64,000 nt of DNA. Source: Hyphomicrobiales bacterium. GTDB lineage: Bacteria > Pseudomonadota > Alphaproteobacteria > Rhizobiales > Rhizobiaceae. The stretch covers positions 83,926 through 147,925 of the forward strand of contig UEGR01000014.1 in assembly GCA_900465685.1 (NCBI GenBank), given 5' to 3'. Of this stretch, positions 16,919 to 25,551 are shown in pieces. The notes under the pieces were generated by a model, which saw only the letters and a list, made by a program, of their open reading frames with translations, was not told where the DNA came from and searched no databases. The first letter of the stretch is position 1, and each line of letters opens with the position of its first letter. The translations under genes and the position numbers were made by a program.

Positions 16919-17266
16919 AAAATTGCTTCCAAATTCTGTATTTTAAAAGATGTATATAATTTCTTCCGGATTTGAAAATTATAATTTGTAATCGCAGAAT
17001 TTTTTCTGCCATCTGAAAGCGTCGCCAATGGGAAGGTCCGGCAAGGCACCGAAAAGGTGCTGCAAACGGATCGGCGGTTTTGCTTCAGGCGTTGTTCAGG
17101 GAACGATGCAGCCGCGAAAGCGGCTGGCCAATAAAGTGTTGCTGCGCAACCGAGCATGAATGACCGCCCCGCCAGCCAGCCCTGTAAAGAGGCGACGTGA
17201 GACAACATCACGGCGCTTCCGCTCCCCCGCACATTTCTGCGGAAGTCAGGCCGAGAGGGAGACGCA
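16919..17266. promoter_or_regulatory. 348-bp intergenic region between IclR and the importer operon
   Basis: No gene was found. The IclR-proximal 80 bp are very AT-rich (TTTTAAAAGATGTATATAATTTC at 16940-16962; ATTATAATTTGTAAT near 16978), a good place for an IclR operator and promoters. Two small hairpins follow: GCACCGAAAAGGTGC (17047-17061) and AGCCGCGAAAGCGGCT (about 17108-17123). The operon start has a strong GAGGGAGACGCA ribosome site. An untranslated leader of more than 200 bases is possible. Confidence 0.5.
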
Positions 17267-18313
17267 ATGAGCTTTTTGACCCTTTCCGGAATTTCCCGCC
17301 ACTACGGCAAGTTCGCGGCTGTCGATAAATTCAATCTGACGATTGAAAAGGGCGAGTTCATTTCGCTGCTCGGCCCTTCCGGCTGCGGCAAGACCACCAC
17401 CTTGCAGATGATCGCCGGACTGGTGCCGCCAACCGCCGGTTCGATCACGCTTGATGGTCGCGATATTACCCGGCTGGCCCCGGCCAAGCGCGAACTCGGC
17501 GTCGTCTTCCAGAGCTATGCGCTGTTTCCGCATATGACGGTGGCGCAGAATGTCAGTTTCGGTCTTGAAATGCGCAATGTGGCCAAGGCCGAGCGCGAAA
17601 AGCGTGTGCGCGAGGTGCTGGAACTTGTGCATCTTGGCGCTCTGGCGGATCGCTATCCGCGCGAGATGTCGGGCGGTCAGCGCCAGCGTGTTGCGATTGC
17701 CCGCGCGCTGGTCATCAATCCGCCCGTGCTGCTCTTGGACGAGCCGCTCTCCAATCTTGACGCGCAGCTGCGCGAAGAAATGCAGTTCGAGCTGCGCCGC
17801 ATTCAGCGCACCGTCGGCATCACCACCATCATGGTGACCCATGATCAGGCCGAAGCGCTGTCGATCAGCGACCGCATTGTGGTCATGGAAAAGGGTCTCA
17901 TCACGCAGGTCGATGCGCCGTACAAGCTCTACGAGCATCCGCACAACCATTTCATTTCCAATTTTGTCGGCAAGTCCAACTTCCTCAAGGCGCGCGCCGA
18001 GGGCGAGATGATCGCGCTTGCGGGCACGGCCATCCGCTTCCCGGCGGGCGAAACCAAGCTTTCCGGCGATGTTTCGGTGTTTATCCGTCCGGAAAAAGTG
18101 CAGCTCGTGAATGACGGCGAGGGCCATATCGCCGGTGAAGTCGCAACGCGCTATTTCATGGGTAGCCAGTGGTTGCTCGGGGTCAATACGGCAGCAGGCC
18201 CGCTTTCGGTGGCACTGCCCAATCTCGGCAATCCGCCGCCAGCCGAAGGCACGCAGGTCGGCCTCAACTGGAACCATGAAGACTGCCGTATCCTCACCGC
18301 AGGGGTGAACTGA
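17267..18313 (+). CDS. ABC transporter ATPase, PotA/spermidine-putrescine type
   Basis: The 348-residue protein is an importer ATPase with Walker A GPSGCGKTT (~38), signature MSGGQRQRVAI (~137), Walker B VLLLDEPLSNLDA (~156) and H-loop MVTHDQAEA (~190). A C-terminal TOBE regulatory domain (SVFIRPEKVQL onward, ~270-345) is typical of the PotA/FbpC group. It is the first gene of an operon with two permeases, three oxidoreductase subunits and a binding protein. Confidence 0.92.
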   Translation: MSFLTLSGISRHYGKFAAVDKFNLTIEKGEFISLLGPSGCGKTTTLQMIAGLVPPTAGSITLDGRDITRLAPAKRELGVVFQSYALFPHMTVAQNVSFGLEMRNVAKAEREKRVREVLELVHLGALADRYPREMSGGQRQRVAIARALVINPPVLLLDEPLSNLDAQLREEMQFELRRIQRTVGITTIMVTHDQAEALSISDRIVVMEKGLITQVDAPYKLYEHPHNHFISNFVGKSNFLKARAEGEMIALAGTAIRFPAGETKLSGDVSVFIRPEKVQLVNDGEGHIAGEVATRYFMGSQWLLGVNTAAGPLSVALPNLGNPPPAEGTQVGLNWNHEDCRILTAGVN

Positions 18314-18315
18314 GC

Positions 18316-19206
18316 ATGGCTTCCGTGATCTCAGAGGATACATCCGCAGCCCCGAAGGAAGCGCGCAATCTGATGCCGCTTTTCCTGGCCGGGCCGTCGA
18401 CGCTGCTTTTCTTCGCGCTGGTGCTTTTGCCGCTGGGGCTGACGATCCTGCTGTCGTTCAATAGCTACAGCTATGACAAGGGCATCGAGAACGTCTATTC
18501 GCTCGCCAATTACGTGCAGGTTCTCAAAGACCCTTATTACCTGTCGATCTTCTGGCGGACGCTCAAGCTGGCGCTCATAACAACCGTCATCACGGTGCTG
18601 ATTGGCGTGCCGGAAGCCTATATTCTCTCCAATATGCGCAAGCCATGGCGCTCCATCTTCCTGCTGGTGATCATCGGACCGCTTCTGGTTTCGGTCGTGG
18701 TGCGCACCTTCGGCTGGAGCATGCTTCTCGGACGCAACGGTCTGGTGAACAGCCTGCTGCAGCTGGTCGGCCTGCCGACGACGCAGATCCTTTATAGCGA
18801 GACCGCCATTGTGATCGGTCTGGTGCATATCATGCTGCCCTTCATGGTGATCCCGGTCTGGACCGTGCTGCAAAAGCTCGACCCGTCGGTGGAAGCGGCT
18901 GCGCTTACGCTTGGTGCATCGCGCCTGACAGCATTGCGCCGCGTGGTGTTCCCGCAGGCCGTGCTGGGCATTCTTTCGGGCAGCCTCATCGTCTTCGCCC
19001 TGTCGGCAAGTTCGTTTGCCATTCCGGGCCTGCTCGGCGGACGCCGTCTCAAGATGGCGGCTACCGTTGTCTATGACGAATTCCTGATCGAGCTGAACTG
19101 GCCGCTGGGTGCAGCCATCGCCATCATCGTTCTGGTGGCCAATCTCATCATCATGATCGCCTATAATCGCCTGCTCGAAGGGCAGGCCAAGAAGAAACTG
19201 GGGTAA
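18316..19206 (+). CDS. ABC transporter permease, PotB type
   Basis: The 296-residue protein has six hydrophobic segments and the EAA-type loop EAAALTLGASRLTALRRVVFPQA (~195-217). It starts 2 bp after the ATPase stop. With the PotC-type permease it forms the membrane channel of an importer for a cationic or amino-type solute. Confidence 0.9.
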   Translation: MASVISEDTSAAPKEARNLMPLFLAGPSTLLFFALVLLPLGLTILLSFNSYSYDKGIENVYSLANYVQVLKDPYYLSIFWRTLKLALITTVITVLIGVPEAYILSNMRKPWRSIFLLVIIGPLLVSVVVRTFGWSMLLGRNGLVNSLLQLVGLPTTQILYSETAIVIGLVHIMLPFMVIPVWTVLQKLDPSVEAAALTLGASRLTALRRVVFPQAVLGILSGSLIVFALSASSFAIPGLLGGRRLKMAATVVYDEFLIELNWPLGAAIAIIVLVANLIIMIAYNRLLEGQAKKKLG

Positions 19207-19211
19207 GCACC

Positions 19212-20006
19212 ATGGTCAAGAACGGTCCTTTCGCCCTTTTCTTCCACACACTGGTCGTCATCTTCATGCTGGCGCCGATGCTGGTGGTGTGTCTGGTGGC
19301 TTTCACCCCGGAAAACACGCTGACCATGCCATGGAACGGCCTTTCGCTTCGCTGGTTCAAGGCTGTGTTCGAGCATAACGACTTTATGACGTCGTTCTAT
19401 AACAGCGTGAAGCTCGCCTTCTTCTCGGCCACGATTTCCACATTGCTGGCGGTGCCGTCCGGGCTTGCCATTGCGCAATATAATTTCCGTGGCCGCGATG
19501 CGCTCAATGCGCTGTTTCTGTCGCCGCTGATCATTCCGCATCTGGTGCTGGGCGTCGCATTCCTGCGCCTGTTCTCCCTGATGGGCTTCACGGGTTCATT
19601 CGTCTGGCTGGTTGCCGCGCATTCCATTGTGATTACGCCTTATGCGCTGCGCCTCATACTCGCTTCGCTCGGCAGCATGGACCGCAATGCAGAAAATGCC
19701 GCACGGACACTCGGCGCGGGCGAATGGACAGTGTTCCGCCGCATCACCTTGCCGCTTTTGCTGCCGGGTCTGTCGGGCGGCTGGCTGCTTGCCTTCATCA
19801 ATTCCTTTGATGAGTTGACCATGTCGATCTTCGTCACGTCGCCCTCGACGGTCACGCTGCCGGTCCGCATGTATATGTATGCAAGCGAATCCATCGATCC
19901 GATGATGGCTGCGGTCTCCGCCTTGATGATCCTCGTCGCGACCGTCACCATGATCATCATTGACCGCATGTTCGGCCTCGATCGTCTTCTGGTAGGCAAG
20001 GGCTGA
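19212..20006 (+). CDS. ABC transporter permease, PotC type
   Basis: The 264-residue protein has six hydrophobic segments and the EAA-type motif ENAARTLGAGEWTVFRRITLP (~160-180). It starts 5 bp after the PotB-type gene. Its length and pattern are typical of PotC-group permeases. The next gene, eight bp on, starts the oxidoreductase subunits, showing that uptake and oxidation are made together. Confidence 0.9.
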   Translation: MVKNGPFALFFHTLVVIFMLAPMLVVCLVAFTPENTLTMPWNGLSLRWFKAVFEHNDFMTSFYNSVKLAFFSATISTLLAVPSGLAIAQYNFRGRDALNALFLSPLIIPHLVLGVAFLRLFSLMGFTGSFVWLVAAHSIVITPYALRLILASLGSMDRNAENAARTLGAGEWTVFRRITLPLLLPGLSGGWLLAFINSFDELTMSIFVTSPSTVTLPVRMYMYASESIDPMMAAVSALMILVATVTMIIIDRMFGLDRLLVGKG

Positions 20007-20013
20007 TCCGATC

Positions 20014-20322
20014 ATGACGATCCCGGTTTCACCTTCGGCGGCCCAGTTCCGCAGACGGTATCGGCTGGCCGAACAGCCGCTCAGCTTCTCGCTTGACGGC
20101 GTGCCCTGCGAAGGACGCCGTGGCGACACCGTGCTGACCGCCATTCTGTCGGTGCAGGGAAAGCTGCGTCATACCGAATTCACCGGCGAACCGCGCGCAG
20201 GTTTCTGCCTGATCGGCGCTTGTCAGGACTGCCATGTCATGACGGCGGAAGGTCGCCGGTTGCGCGCCTGCACAACATTGCTGGAAGAAGGCATGGCGTT
20301 TGTGACGGAGCCTTCGATATGA
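20014..20322 (+). CDS. [2Fe-2S] ferredoxin-like small subunit of amine/opine dehydrogenase (HcnA-like)
   Basis: The 102-residue protein has the Fer2_4 Cys pattern: C in AGFCLIGACQDCHV (three Cys spaced C-x4-C-x2-C) and a final Cys in LRACTTLL. This small plant-type 2Fe-2S protein is the alpha-like subunit of HcnABC cyanide synthase and of octopine/nopaline oxidases, and matches the N-terminal domain of sarcosine oxidase alpha. Its stop overlaps the start of the next gene (ATGA). It would pass electrons from the amine-oxidising flavin subunit. Confidence 0.88.
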   Translation: MTIPVSPSAAQFRRRYRLAEQPLSFSLDGVPCEGRRGDTVLTAILSVQGKLRHTEFTGEPRAGFCLIGACQDCHVMTAEGRRLRACTTLLEEGMAFVTEPSI

Positions 20323-21725
20323 GCGCTGTTGCGTCCCCTCTCCTGGCACCCGTCATTGTCGGCGCAGGGCCTGCGGGCATTCGCGCCGCTGAAATTCTCG
20401 TCAAGGCTGGTCTTCGGCCTGTCGTGTTGGACGAAGGCATGCGCTCCGGCGGGCAGATTTATCGCCGCCCGCCGATTGATGACGGGCGCAGCTATCGCAG
20501 CCGTTATGGTTCCGAGGCTCCCAAGGCCGAAGCGCTGCACACGACATTCGACACGTTGCGCGGCTCTATCGATTATCGCCCGGAAACGCTGGTCTGGAAT
20601 ATTTCGCGCAACGATGGGGATCATCTCGATCTCCTGACGGATGGCGTGCATGGTCAGCTGTCCTATAGCCATCTCATTCTTGCAACCGGCGCAACGGATC
20701 GTGTGCTTCCCTTCAAGGGCTGGACAAAGCCCGGCGTCTATACGCTTGGCGCATCGCAGACTGCGCTCAAGGCGCAAGGCTGCACCGTTGGTGAACGCGT
20801 CGTGTTCATGGGTTCCGGCCCACTGCTTTATCTGGTGGCTTGGCAGTATCACCATGCAGGCGCCAAAGTGGCGGCTGTTCTGGATACGGCGCCCTTTGCT
20901 GCCAAGTTTCATCTCGCGCATCTGGCGCTGCACGCGCCGCGCATCGTGGCGCTTGGGGCCTATTACGGCCTGCGTCTGAAACTGGCGGGCGTTCCGATCC
21001 ACTATGATGTTCGGCCCGATTGCGTGCTGGGCGACGACCATGTCGAAGGTGTGCGTTATCGCACGGGCAAGAGCGAGCACGAAGTGGCCTGCGATGCGCT
21101 GGCCTATGGTTTTGCGCTCCGCCCGGAAACGCAGCTTGCCGATCTTGCCGGTTGTGATTTCCGCTTCGAGGACCGCGACCGCGCCTGGTTGCCGATGACG
21201 GACAAGCATGGCCGCACCAGCCGCATCGGCGTCTATGTCGCCGGTGATGGTGCTGGTATCGCCGGTGCAGATGCCGCCGAAATTCGTGGTCAGCTGGCCG
21301 CTATCGCGCTTCTTCGCGATCTTGGATTGCCATTCGATAACGGGACCGAACAGCGTCTCATTCGCAAACTCGATGGCATTTATCGCGAACGTCTGATTGT
21401 CGAAAAGGCATTTCCATTTCCGCTCGACTGGTTCCAGACGGTGGCAGGCGATGTCACGCTTTGCCGTTGCGAAGAGATCAGCCTTGGCGCAGCGCGGGAT
21501 GTGATCGGCGCAGGCGACACGCAGGAAATCAATCGCCTCAAGGCCTTGAGTCGGGTTGGCATGGGGCGCTGTCAGGGCCGTATGTGTTCGGCAGCGGCAG
21601 CGGAACTTCTGGCTTCCATGCGCGACACGTCACCCGCTGATGGCGGACGCATCCGCGCCCAGGCACCGGTCAAGCCGATCCCGCTCGGTTTTGGCGCTGC
21701 GGCCAGAGAGGACGTTGCGTCATGA
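20319..21725 (+). CDS. FAD/NAD(P)-binding subunit with 2Fe-2S (BFD-like) domain (HcnB/OoxA-like)
   Basis: Starting at ATG 20319, which overlaps the previous stop, the protein has 468 residues. The N terminus has a Rossmann FAD motif (VIVGAGPAGIRAAEILVKAG), followed by an ATGATDR segment near 120 and a second nucleotide motif VVFMGSGPLLYLVAW (~155). The C terminus has a BFD-like [2Fe-2S] domain with CRCEE and GRCQGRMCSAAAAE (four Cys). This is the domain order of HcnB and of opine oxidase subunit A. The larger open frame from 20220 only adds shadow sequence from the 2Fe-2S gene. Confidence 0.88.
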   Translation: MSAVASPLLAPVIVGAGPAGIRAAEILVKAGLRPVVLDEGMRSGGQIYRRPPIDDGRSYRSRYGSEAPKAEALHTTFDTLRGSIDYRPETLVWNISRNDGDHLDLLTDGVHGQLSYSHLILATGATDRVLPFKGWTKPGVYTLGASQTALKAQGCTVGERVVFMGSGPLLYLVAWQYHHAGAKVAAVLDTAPFAAKFHLAHLALHAPRIVALGAYYGLRLKLAGVPIHYDVRPDCVLGDDHVEGVRYRTGKSEHEVACDALAYGFALRPETQLADLAGCDFRFEDRDRAWLPMTDKHGRTSRIGVYVAGDGAGIAGADAAEIRGQLAAIALLRDLGLPFDNGTEQRLIRKLDGIYRERLIVEKAFPFPLDWFQTVAGDVTLCRCEEISLGAARDVIGAGDTQEINRLKALSRVGMGRCQGRMCSAAAAELLASMRDTSPADGGRIRAQAPVKPIPLGFGAAAREDVAS

Positions 21726-22885
21726 GCCAGCGTCTTCAGGCCGATGCGGTCATTATTGGCGGCGGCATCGTCGGTGGTTCCGCAGCGCTTTTCATGCGTC
21801 AGGCTGGCCTGTCGGTTATCCTGCTCGACAAGGGCTTTTGCGGCGCGCAGGCAAGCGGCGTCAACTATGGCGGTGTGCGCAGGCAGGGCCGTGCGCCCGA
21901 GCAGATCGCTTTGTCCCAGCGCGCGCATGAAATATGGGCGCGGCTGCCGGAGCTGATTGGCATCGACGGTGAATATATCCGCAGCGGCCATTTGAAACTG
22001 GCGCGCACCGAGGAGCATTTTGCAAGTCTGGAAGCCTATGCGGCGACTGTTCGCCCATTGGGCCTTGCGGTGGAACTAATCGGCGGCAATGCGGTCAAGG
22101 ATCGGTTTCCATGGCTGCCCGGTAATGTGGCTGGTGCCTCGCTTTGTGCTGATGACGGCCACGCCAATCCGCGCCTTGTGTCGCCTGCTTTTGCACGCGC
22201 TGCCAAGGCTGCGGGCGCAACGGTTCTGGAAAATACGCCAGTGCATGACGTGCAGACGACCGGCGACGGCTTTGCCATTCTGGCGGGAGACGATCTTGCG
22301 GGTGAACGGATCGAGATCCGCTCGCGTCTGCTCTTCAATTGCGCCGGTGCATGGTCTGACCGTTTTGCGGCTTCGTTCGGTGAGCCTGTTCCGTTGAAAC
22401 GCGTTTATCCATCCATGGTCGTGACCGAGCCGATGCGGCTTCGCCTGCCGATGAGCCTTGGCGAAGAAGGTGGCGGCTTTTACGGACGTCAGGTGACGCG
22501 TGGAAATTATGTGATGGGCGGCGGGCGCGGCACACCGCTTGAGAACCCGGATTTTTCGCGTCCGTCGGTCAATGCGGCGTCATCGGTGATGTTGCGCGCC
22601 ATCGAACTCTTTCCGCACCTGAAAAATGCCCAGGTTATCCGCTTCTGGTCTGGCACCGAGGCCGAAATGCCGGATGGAAATCCGGTGATCGGGCCAAGCA
22701 GCCGGGTCAAAAATCTCTATCACGCCTTCGGTTTCTGCGGCGCCGGTTTTCAAACCGGGCCGGGGGTCGGAGCCGTGCTGGCCGATTTCGCCGTGAGCGG
22801 AGAAACGAAAACGCCGATCGGCGCTTTCGCCATCGACCGTTTTGCGCCCGAAAACAATCCAACCTCAAACCACAAAGGGGAGTAG
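21722..22885 (+). CDS. FAD-dependent amine/amino acid oxidoreductase subunit (HcnC/OoxB/DAO family)
   Basis: The 387-residue protein is a D-amino acid oxidase-fold (GR2) flavoprotein. The FAD motif AVIIGGGIVGGSAALFMRQAG is at the N terminus. A central substrate domain follows (KRVYPSMVVTEPMRL), with a C-terminal FAD contact PDGNPVIGPSSRVKNLYHAFGFCGAGF. It overlaps the previous gene by four bases. In HcnABC and the octopine/nopaline/sarcosine enzymes this subunit oxidises the C-N bond of a secondary or primary amine. An opine, N-alkyl amino acid or polyamine-like cargo would suit the Pot-type importer; the true substrate is unknown. Confidence 0.88.
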   Translation: MSQRLQADAVIIGGGIVGGSAALFMRQAGLSVILLDKGFCGAQASGVNYGGVRRQGRAPEQIALSQRAHEIWARLPELIGIDGEYIRSGHLKLARTEEHFASLEAYAATVRPLGLAVELIGGNAVKDRFPWLPGNVAGASLCADDGHANPRLVSPAFARAAKAAGATVLENTPVHDVQTTGDGFAILAGDDLAGERIEIRSRLLFNCAGAWSDRFAASFGEPVPLKRVYPSMVVTEPMRLRLPMSLGEEGGGFYGRQVTRGNYVMGGGRGTPLENPDFSRPSVNAASSVMLRAIELFPHLKNAQVIRFWSGTEAEMPDGNPVIGPSSRVKNLYHAFGFCGAGFQTGPGVGAVLADFAVSGETKTPIGAFAIDRFAPENNPTSNHKGE

Positions 22886-22886
22886 C

Positions 22887-23942
22887 ATGAACACCAACCG
22901 GATTACGAAAACCGTTGCAGCCGCGCTTGGCCTGTCGGTCGCTTTCGCTTCCGCCGCATCGGCAGAAACGAAGACGCTCTATATCGGCATGAATGGCGGC
23001 AATATGGAAAAGGCTTATACCGAGCACGTCCTGCCGGAATTCGAAAAAGCCAATGACGTGAAAGTCGTGGTCGTGCCGGGCACGTCGGCTGACATTCTCG
23101 CCAAGGCCACCGCCCAGAAGGACAATCCGCAGATGCATGTCATGCTGCTTGACGATGGCGTGATGGTTCGCGCAATCAATGGCGGCCTGTGCCAGAAAAT
23201 CTCCGGCGATCCGGTTCTGGCCGATATCCAGCCCGCCGCCCGCATCAAGGATGATATGGCCATCGGCGTCGATATGGGCATGACCGGCATTGCCTATAAC
23301 AAGAAGCTTTTCGACGAAAAGGGTTGGGCTGCGCCGACCTCGTGGATGGACTTCGCTGACGAAAAATATGCCAATGCCGTCGTGTTCCAGTCGGCTTCGG
23401 CCTCGACTTTCGGTCTGCATGCATTCCTGATGTTCAACCGCATTCAGGGCGGCGACGACAAGAACCTCGAGCCGGGCTTCGAGAAGTTCCCCGACATGAT
23501 CGGCAAGAATGTTTTGGAGTATATCCCGTCGTCGGCCAAGATTTCGGAAATGGTCCAGACCGGTGAAGCCGCAATCTTCCCGCTGACGCCAACCGGCGTG
23601 AACAACCTGAAGGACAAGGGCATTCCGGTTGAATATGCACAGCCGAAGGAAGGTTCGGTCGTTCTCGCCGTGACAGAATGCGTGCTGGCAGGCAACAGCG
23701 AGCCTGAACTGAGCCAGAAGCTGGCGCATTATCTGCTGTCTGCCGATGCGCAGAGCAAAGCGCTCGATCATGGCAATGTCATCCCGTCGAACGAGAAGGC
23801 CAAGGCCGGTACGCCGGAAGCACAGGCCAAACTTGATGCGTTCCGCGGTTATATGCAAACCGCAAACACGCTCGATTGGGACGCCGTCAATGAAGGCCGC
23901 CAGCAGCTCAACAGCCGCTGGAACCGCACCATCGAAAAGTAA
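22887..23942 (+). CDS. Periplasmic binding protein, PotD/family 1 extracellular solute-binding type
   Basis: From ATG 22887 (AAAGGGGAGTAGC upstream) the protein has 351 residues with a signal peptide ending in FASAASA-ETK. The mature part starts TLYIGMNGGNMEKAYTEHVLPEF, as in PotD/FbpA-type type II binding proteins, and contains GVDMGMTGIAYNKKLFDEKGW. It is encoded one base after the oxidoreductase stop and ends the operon before a strong terminator. It selects the substrate of the importer. Longer frames start in the preceding gene and are rejected. Confidence 0.9.
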   Translation: MNTNRITKTVAAALGLSVAFASAASAETKTLYIGMNGGNMEKAYTEHVLPEFEKANDVKVVVVPGTSADILAKATAQKDNPQMHVMLLDDGVMVRAINGGLCQKISGDPVLADIQPAARIKDDMAIGVDMGMTGIAYNKKLFDEKGWAAPTSWMDFADEKYANAVVFQSASASTFGLHAFLMFNRIQGGDDKNLEPGFEKFPDMIGKNVLEYIPSSAKISEMVQTGEAAIFPLTPTGVNNLKDKGIPVEYAQPKEGSVVLAVTECVLAGNSEPELSQKLAHYLLSADAQSKALDHGNVIPSNEKAKAGTPEAQAKLDAFRGYMQTANTLDWDAVNEGRQQLNSRWNRTIEK

Positions 23943-23963
23943 GATTCAATCGTTGATTGAAAA

Positions 23964-23995
23964 CCCGCCCCGCGAAATCGGGGCGGGCCTTTTAC
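23964..23995 (+). terminator. Rho-independent terminator of the Pot/amine dehydrogenase operon
   Basis: A 9-bp GC stem, CCCGCCCCG with CGGGGCGGG (23964-23972 with 23979-23987; loop CGAAAT), is followed by CCTTTT. It lies 22 bp after the binding-protein stop. Confidence 0.85.
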
Positions 23996-24160
23996 GCCCT
24001 GTTTCGAATTGCAAATCGATCAGGTCGCGATTGCTACAGGCCCCCCTACCGATAACAAAATGTTGCGCAATTGCGCCGGTCGGTGGAAACAGGTCGTGCT
24101 TGCCGTTGTGGGATCAAGCCCCTTAAAATTGGGGTTCGAAACTGCTTCGGGAATGAACGA

Positions 24161-25480
24161 ATGACACGACAGTTACACCTTACCGCCTTCATGCGCCCCG
24201 TCAGTCTGCACACCGGCGCATGGCGATATCCGGGAGCCTATCCCGACGCCAATTTCAATTTCTACCATCTGAAGTCTTTTGCGCTGAAGCTTGAAGCCGC
24301 CAAGTTCGATGCTTTCTTCATGGCCGACCATCTGGCCGTGCTCAACATGCCGGAAGAGGCGCTGAAGCGCAGCCACACCGTCACGTCTTTTGAACCGTTC
24401 ACCCTGCTGTCAGCGCTGGCGGCTGTGACAGACAAGATCGGTCTGGCCGCAACGGCGTCCACAACCTTCGACGAGCCTTACCATATCGCCCGGCGCTTTG
24501 CCTCGCTCGATCATATCAGTCAGGGGCGGGCGGCGTGGAACATCGTCACGACCTCCAACCCGGATGCGGCGCTCAATTTTGGCAAAGAGGAGCATCTCGT
24601 TCACGATGAACGCTACAAGCGCGCGCGTGAATTCTTCGATGTCGTGACGGGATTGTGGGACAGCTTTGCCGATGACGCATTCCTGCGTGATCAGCAATCC
24701 GGCATCTATTTCGACCCGTCGCGGATGCATGTCCTTGACCACAAGGGCGACGATTTCAACGTGCGCGGGCCGCTCAATATTGCGCGCCCGGTGCAAGGCT
24801 GGCCGGTGATCGTGCAGGCGGGGCAGTCGGAACCGGGACGGCAGCTGGCCGCCGAGACAGCCGAGGTTGTTTTCTGCGCGCCGCGTGGATTGTCCGATGC
24901 CAAGAAACTCTATGCCGACCTGAAGAGCCGCGTTGCTGCTGTCGGGCGAAATCCGGACCACCTCAAAATATTGCCTGCCGCCTTTATCGTCATTGGTGAG
25001 ACGGTTGCCGACGCAAAGGAAAAACGCGCAAAGCTCGACAGTCTGGTTCATTACGACAGCGCCATTGCGTCGCTGTCGATTGCCATCGGGCACGATGTGT
25101 CCGGTCTCGATCCGGATTCCTATCTGCCGGAACTTCCTGACACCAATGCCAGCAAGTCGAGCCAGGAACAGGTGTTGAAGCTGGCACGCGAAGAAAACCT
25201 GACGGTGCGCCAGCTTGCCCAACGTTATGGCGGCTATTCGGGTCTCGCTTTCGTGGGAACGCCCGAAAGTGTCGCCGACGAGATGCAGCAATGGCTGGAC
25301 GAGGCCGGTTGTGATGGCTTTACGGTGGTGTTTCCATTCGTGCCGCAAGGGCTGGACGATGTGGTGGAAAAGCTGGTGCCGGAATTGCAGCGGCGCAATA
25401 TTTTCCGTAGCGACTATGAGGGTTCTACCCTGCGCGATCATCTCGGACTGCCGCGGCCGCGGAACCAGTTTTTCGACTGA
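24161..25480 (+). CDS. LLM-class flavin monooxygenase, NtaA/SnaA/DszA family
   Basis: From ATG 24161 the protein has 439 residues, the usual length of this family. The N terminus HLTAFMRPVSLHTGAWRYPG and the stretch GRAAWNIVTTSNPDAALNFG (~125-145) are hallmark segments of the nitrilotriacetate/EDTA/dibenzothiophene sulfone monooxygenase group. It uses FMNH2 and O2 supplied by a separate reductase; none is adjacent, though the FMN reductase at 2908-3486 could serve. It appears monocistronic, with a terminator shared with the convergent GGDEF gene. The substrate is probably an organosulfur or N-alkyl compound. The ATG is chosen because the upstream part of the open frame looks non-coding. Confidence 0.85.
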   Translation: MTRQLHLTAFMRPVSLHTGAWRYPGAYPDANFNFYHLKSFALKLEAAKFDAFFMADHLAVLNMPEEALKRSHTVTSFEPFTLLSALAAVTDKIGLAATASTTFDEPYHIARRFASLDHISQGRAAWNIVTTSNPDAALNFGKEEHLVHDERYKRAREFFDVVTGLWDSFADDAFLRDQQSGIYFDPSRMHVLDHKGDDFNVRGPLNIARPVQGWPVIVQAGQSEPGRQLAAETAEVVFCAPRGLSDAKKLYADLKSRVAAVGRNPDHLKILPAAFIVIGETVADAKEKRAKLDSLVHYDSAIASLSIAIGHDVSGLDPDSYLPELPDTNASKSSQEQVLKLAREENLTVRQLAQRYGGYSGLAFVGTPESVADEMQQWLDEAGCDGFTVVFPFVPQGLDDVVEKLVPELQRRNIFRSDYEGSTLRDHLGLPRPRNQFFD

Positions 25481-25497
25481 AAAACCTGAAATGAAAG

Positions 25498-25535
25498 CAC
25501 CGCAACCGGTCAGTTCTGATCGGTTGCGGTGTTTT
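25498..25535. terminator. Bidirectional terminator between LLM and GGDEF genes
   Basis: A perfect 11-bp stem, CACCGCAACCG with CGGTTGCGGTG (25498-25508 with 25521-25531), is followed by TTTT on the plus strand. It lies between two convergent stop codons (25480 and 25552). Confidence 0.8.
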
Positions 25536-25551
25536 GGATAGAGGGCTCAGA

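Noticed and set aside
17246..18343. 365-codon minus-strand open frame
   Set aside because: Antisense to the PotA-type ATPase with intact Walker motifs; shadow frame.
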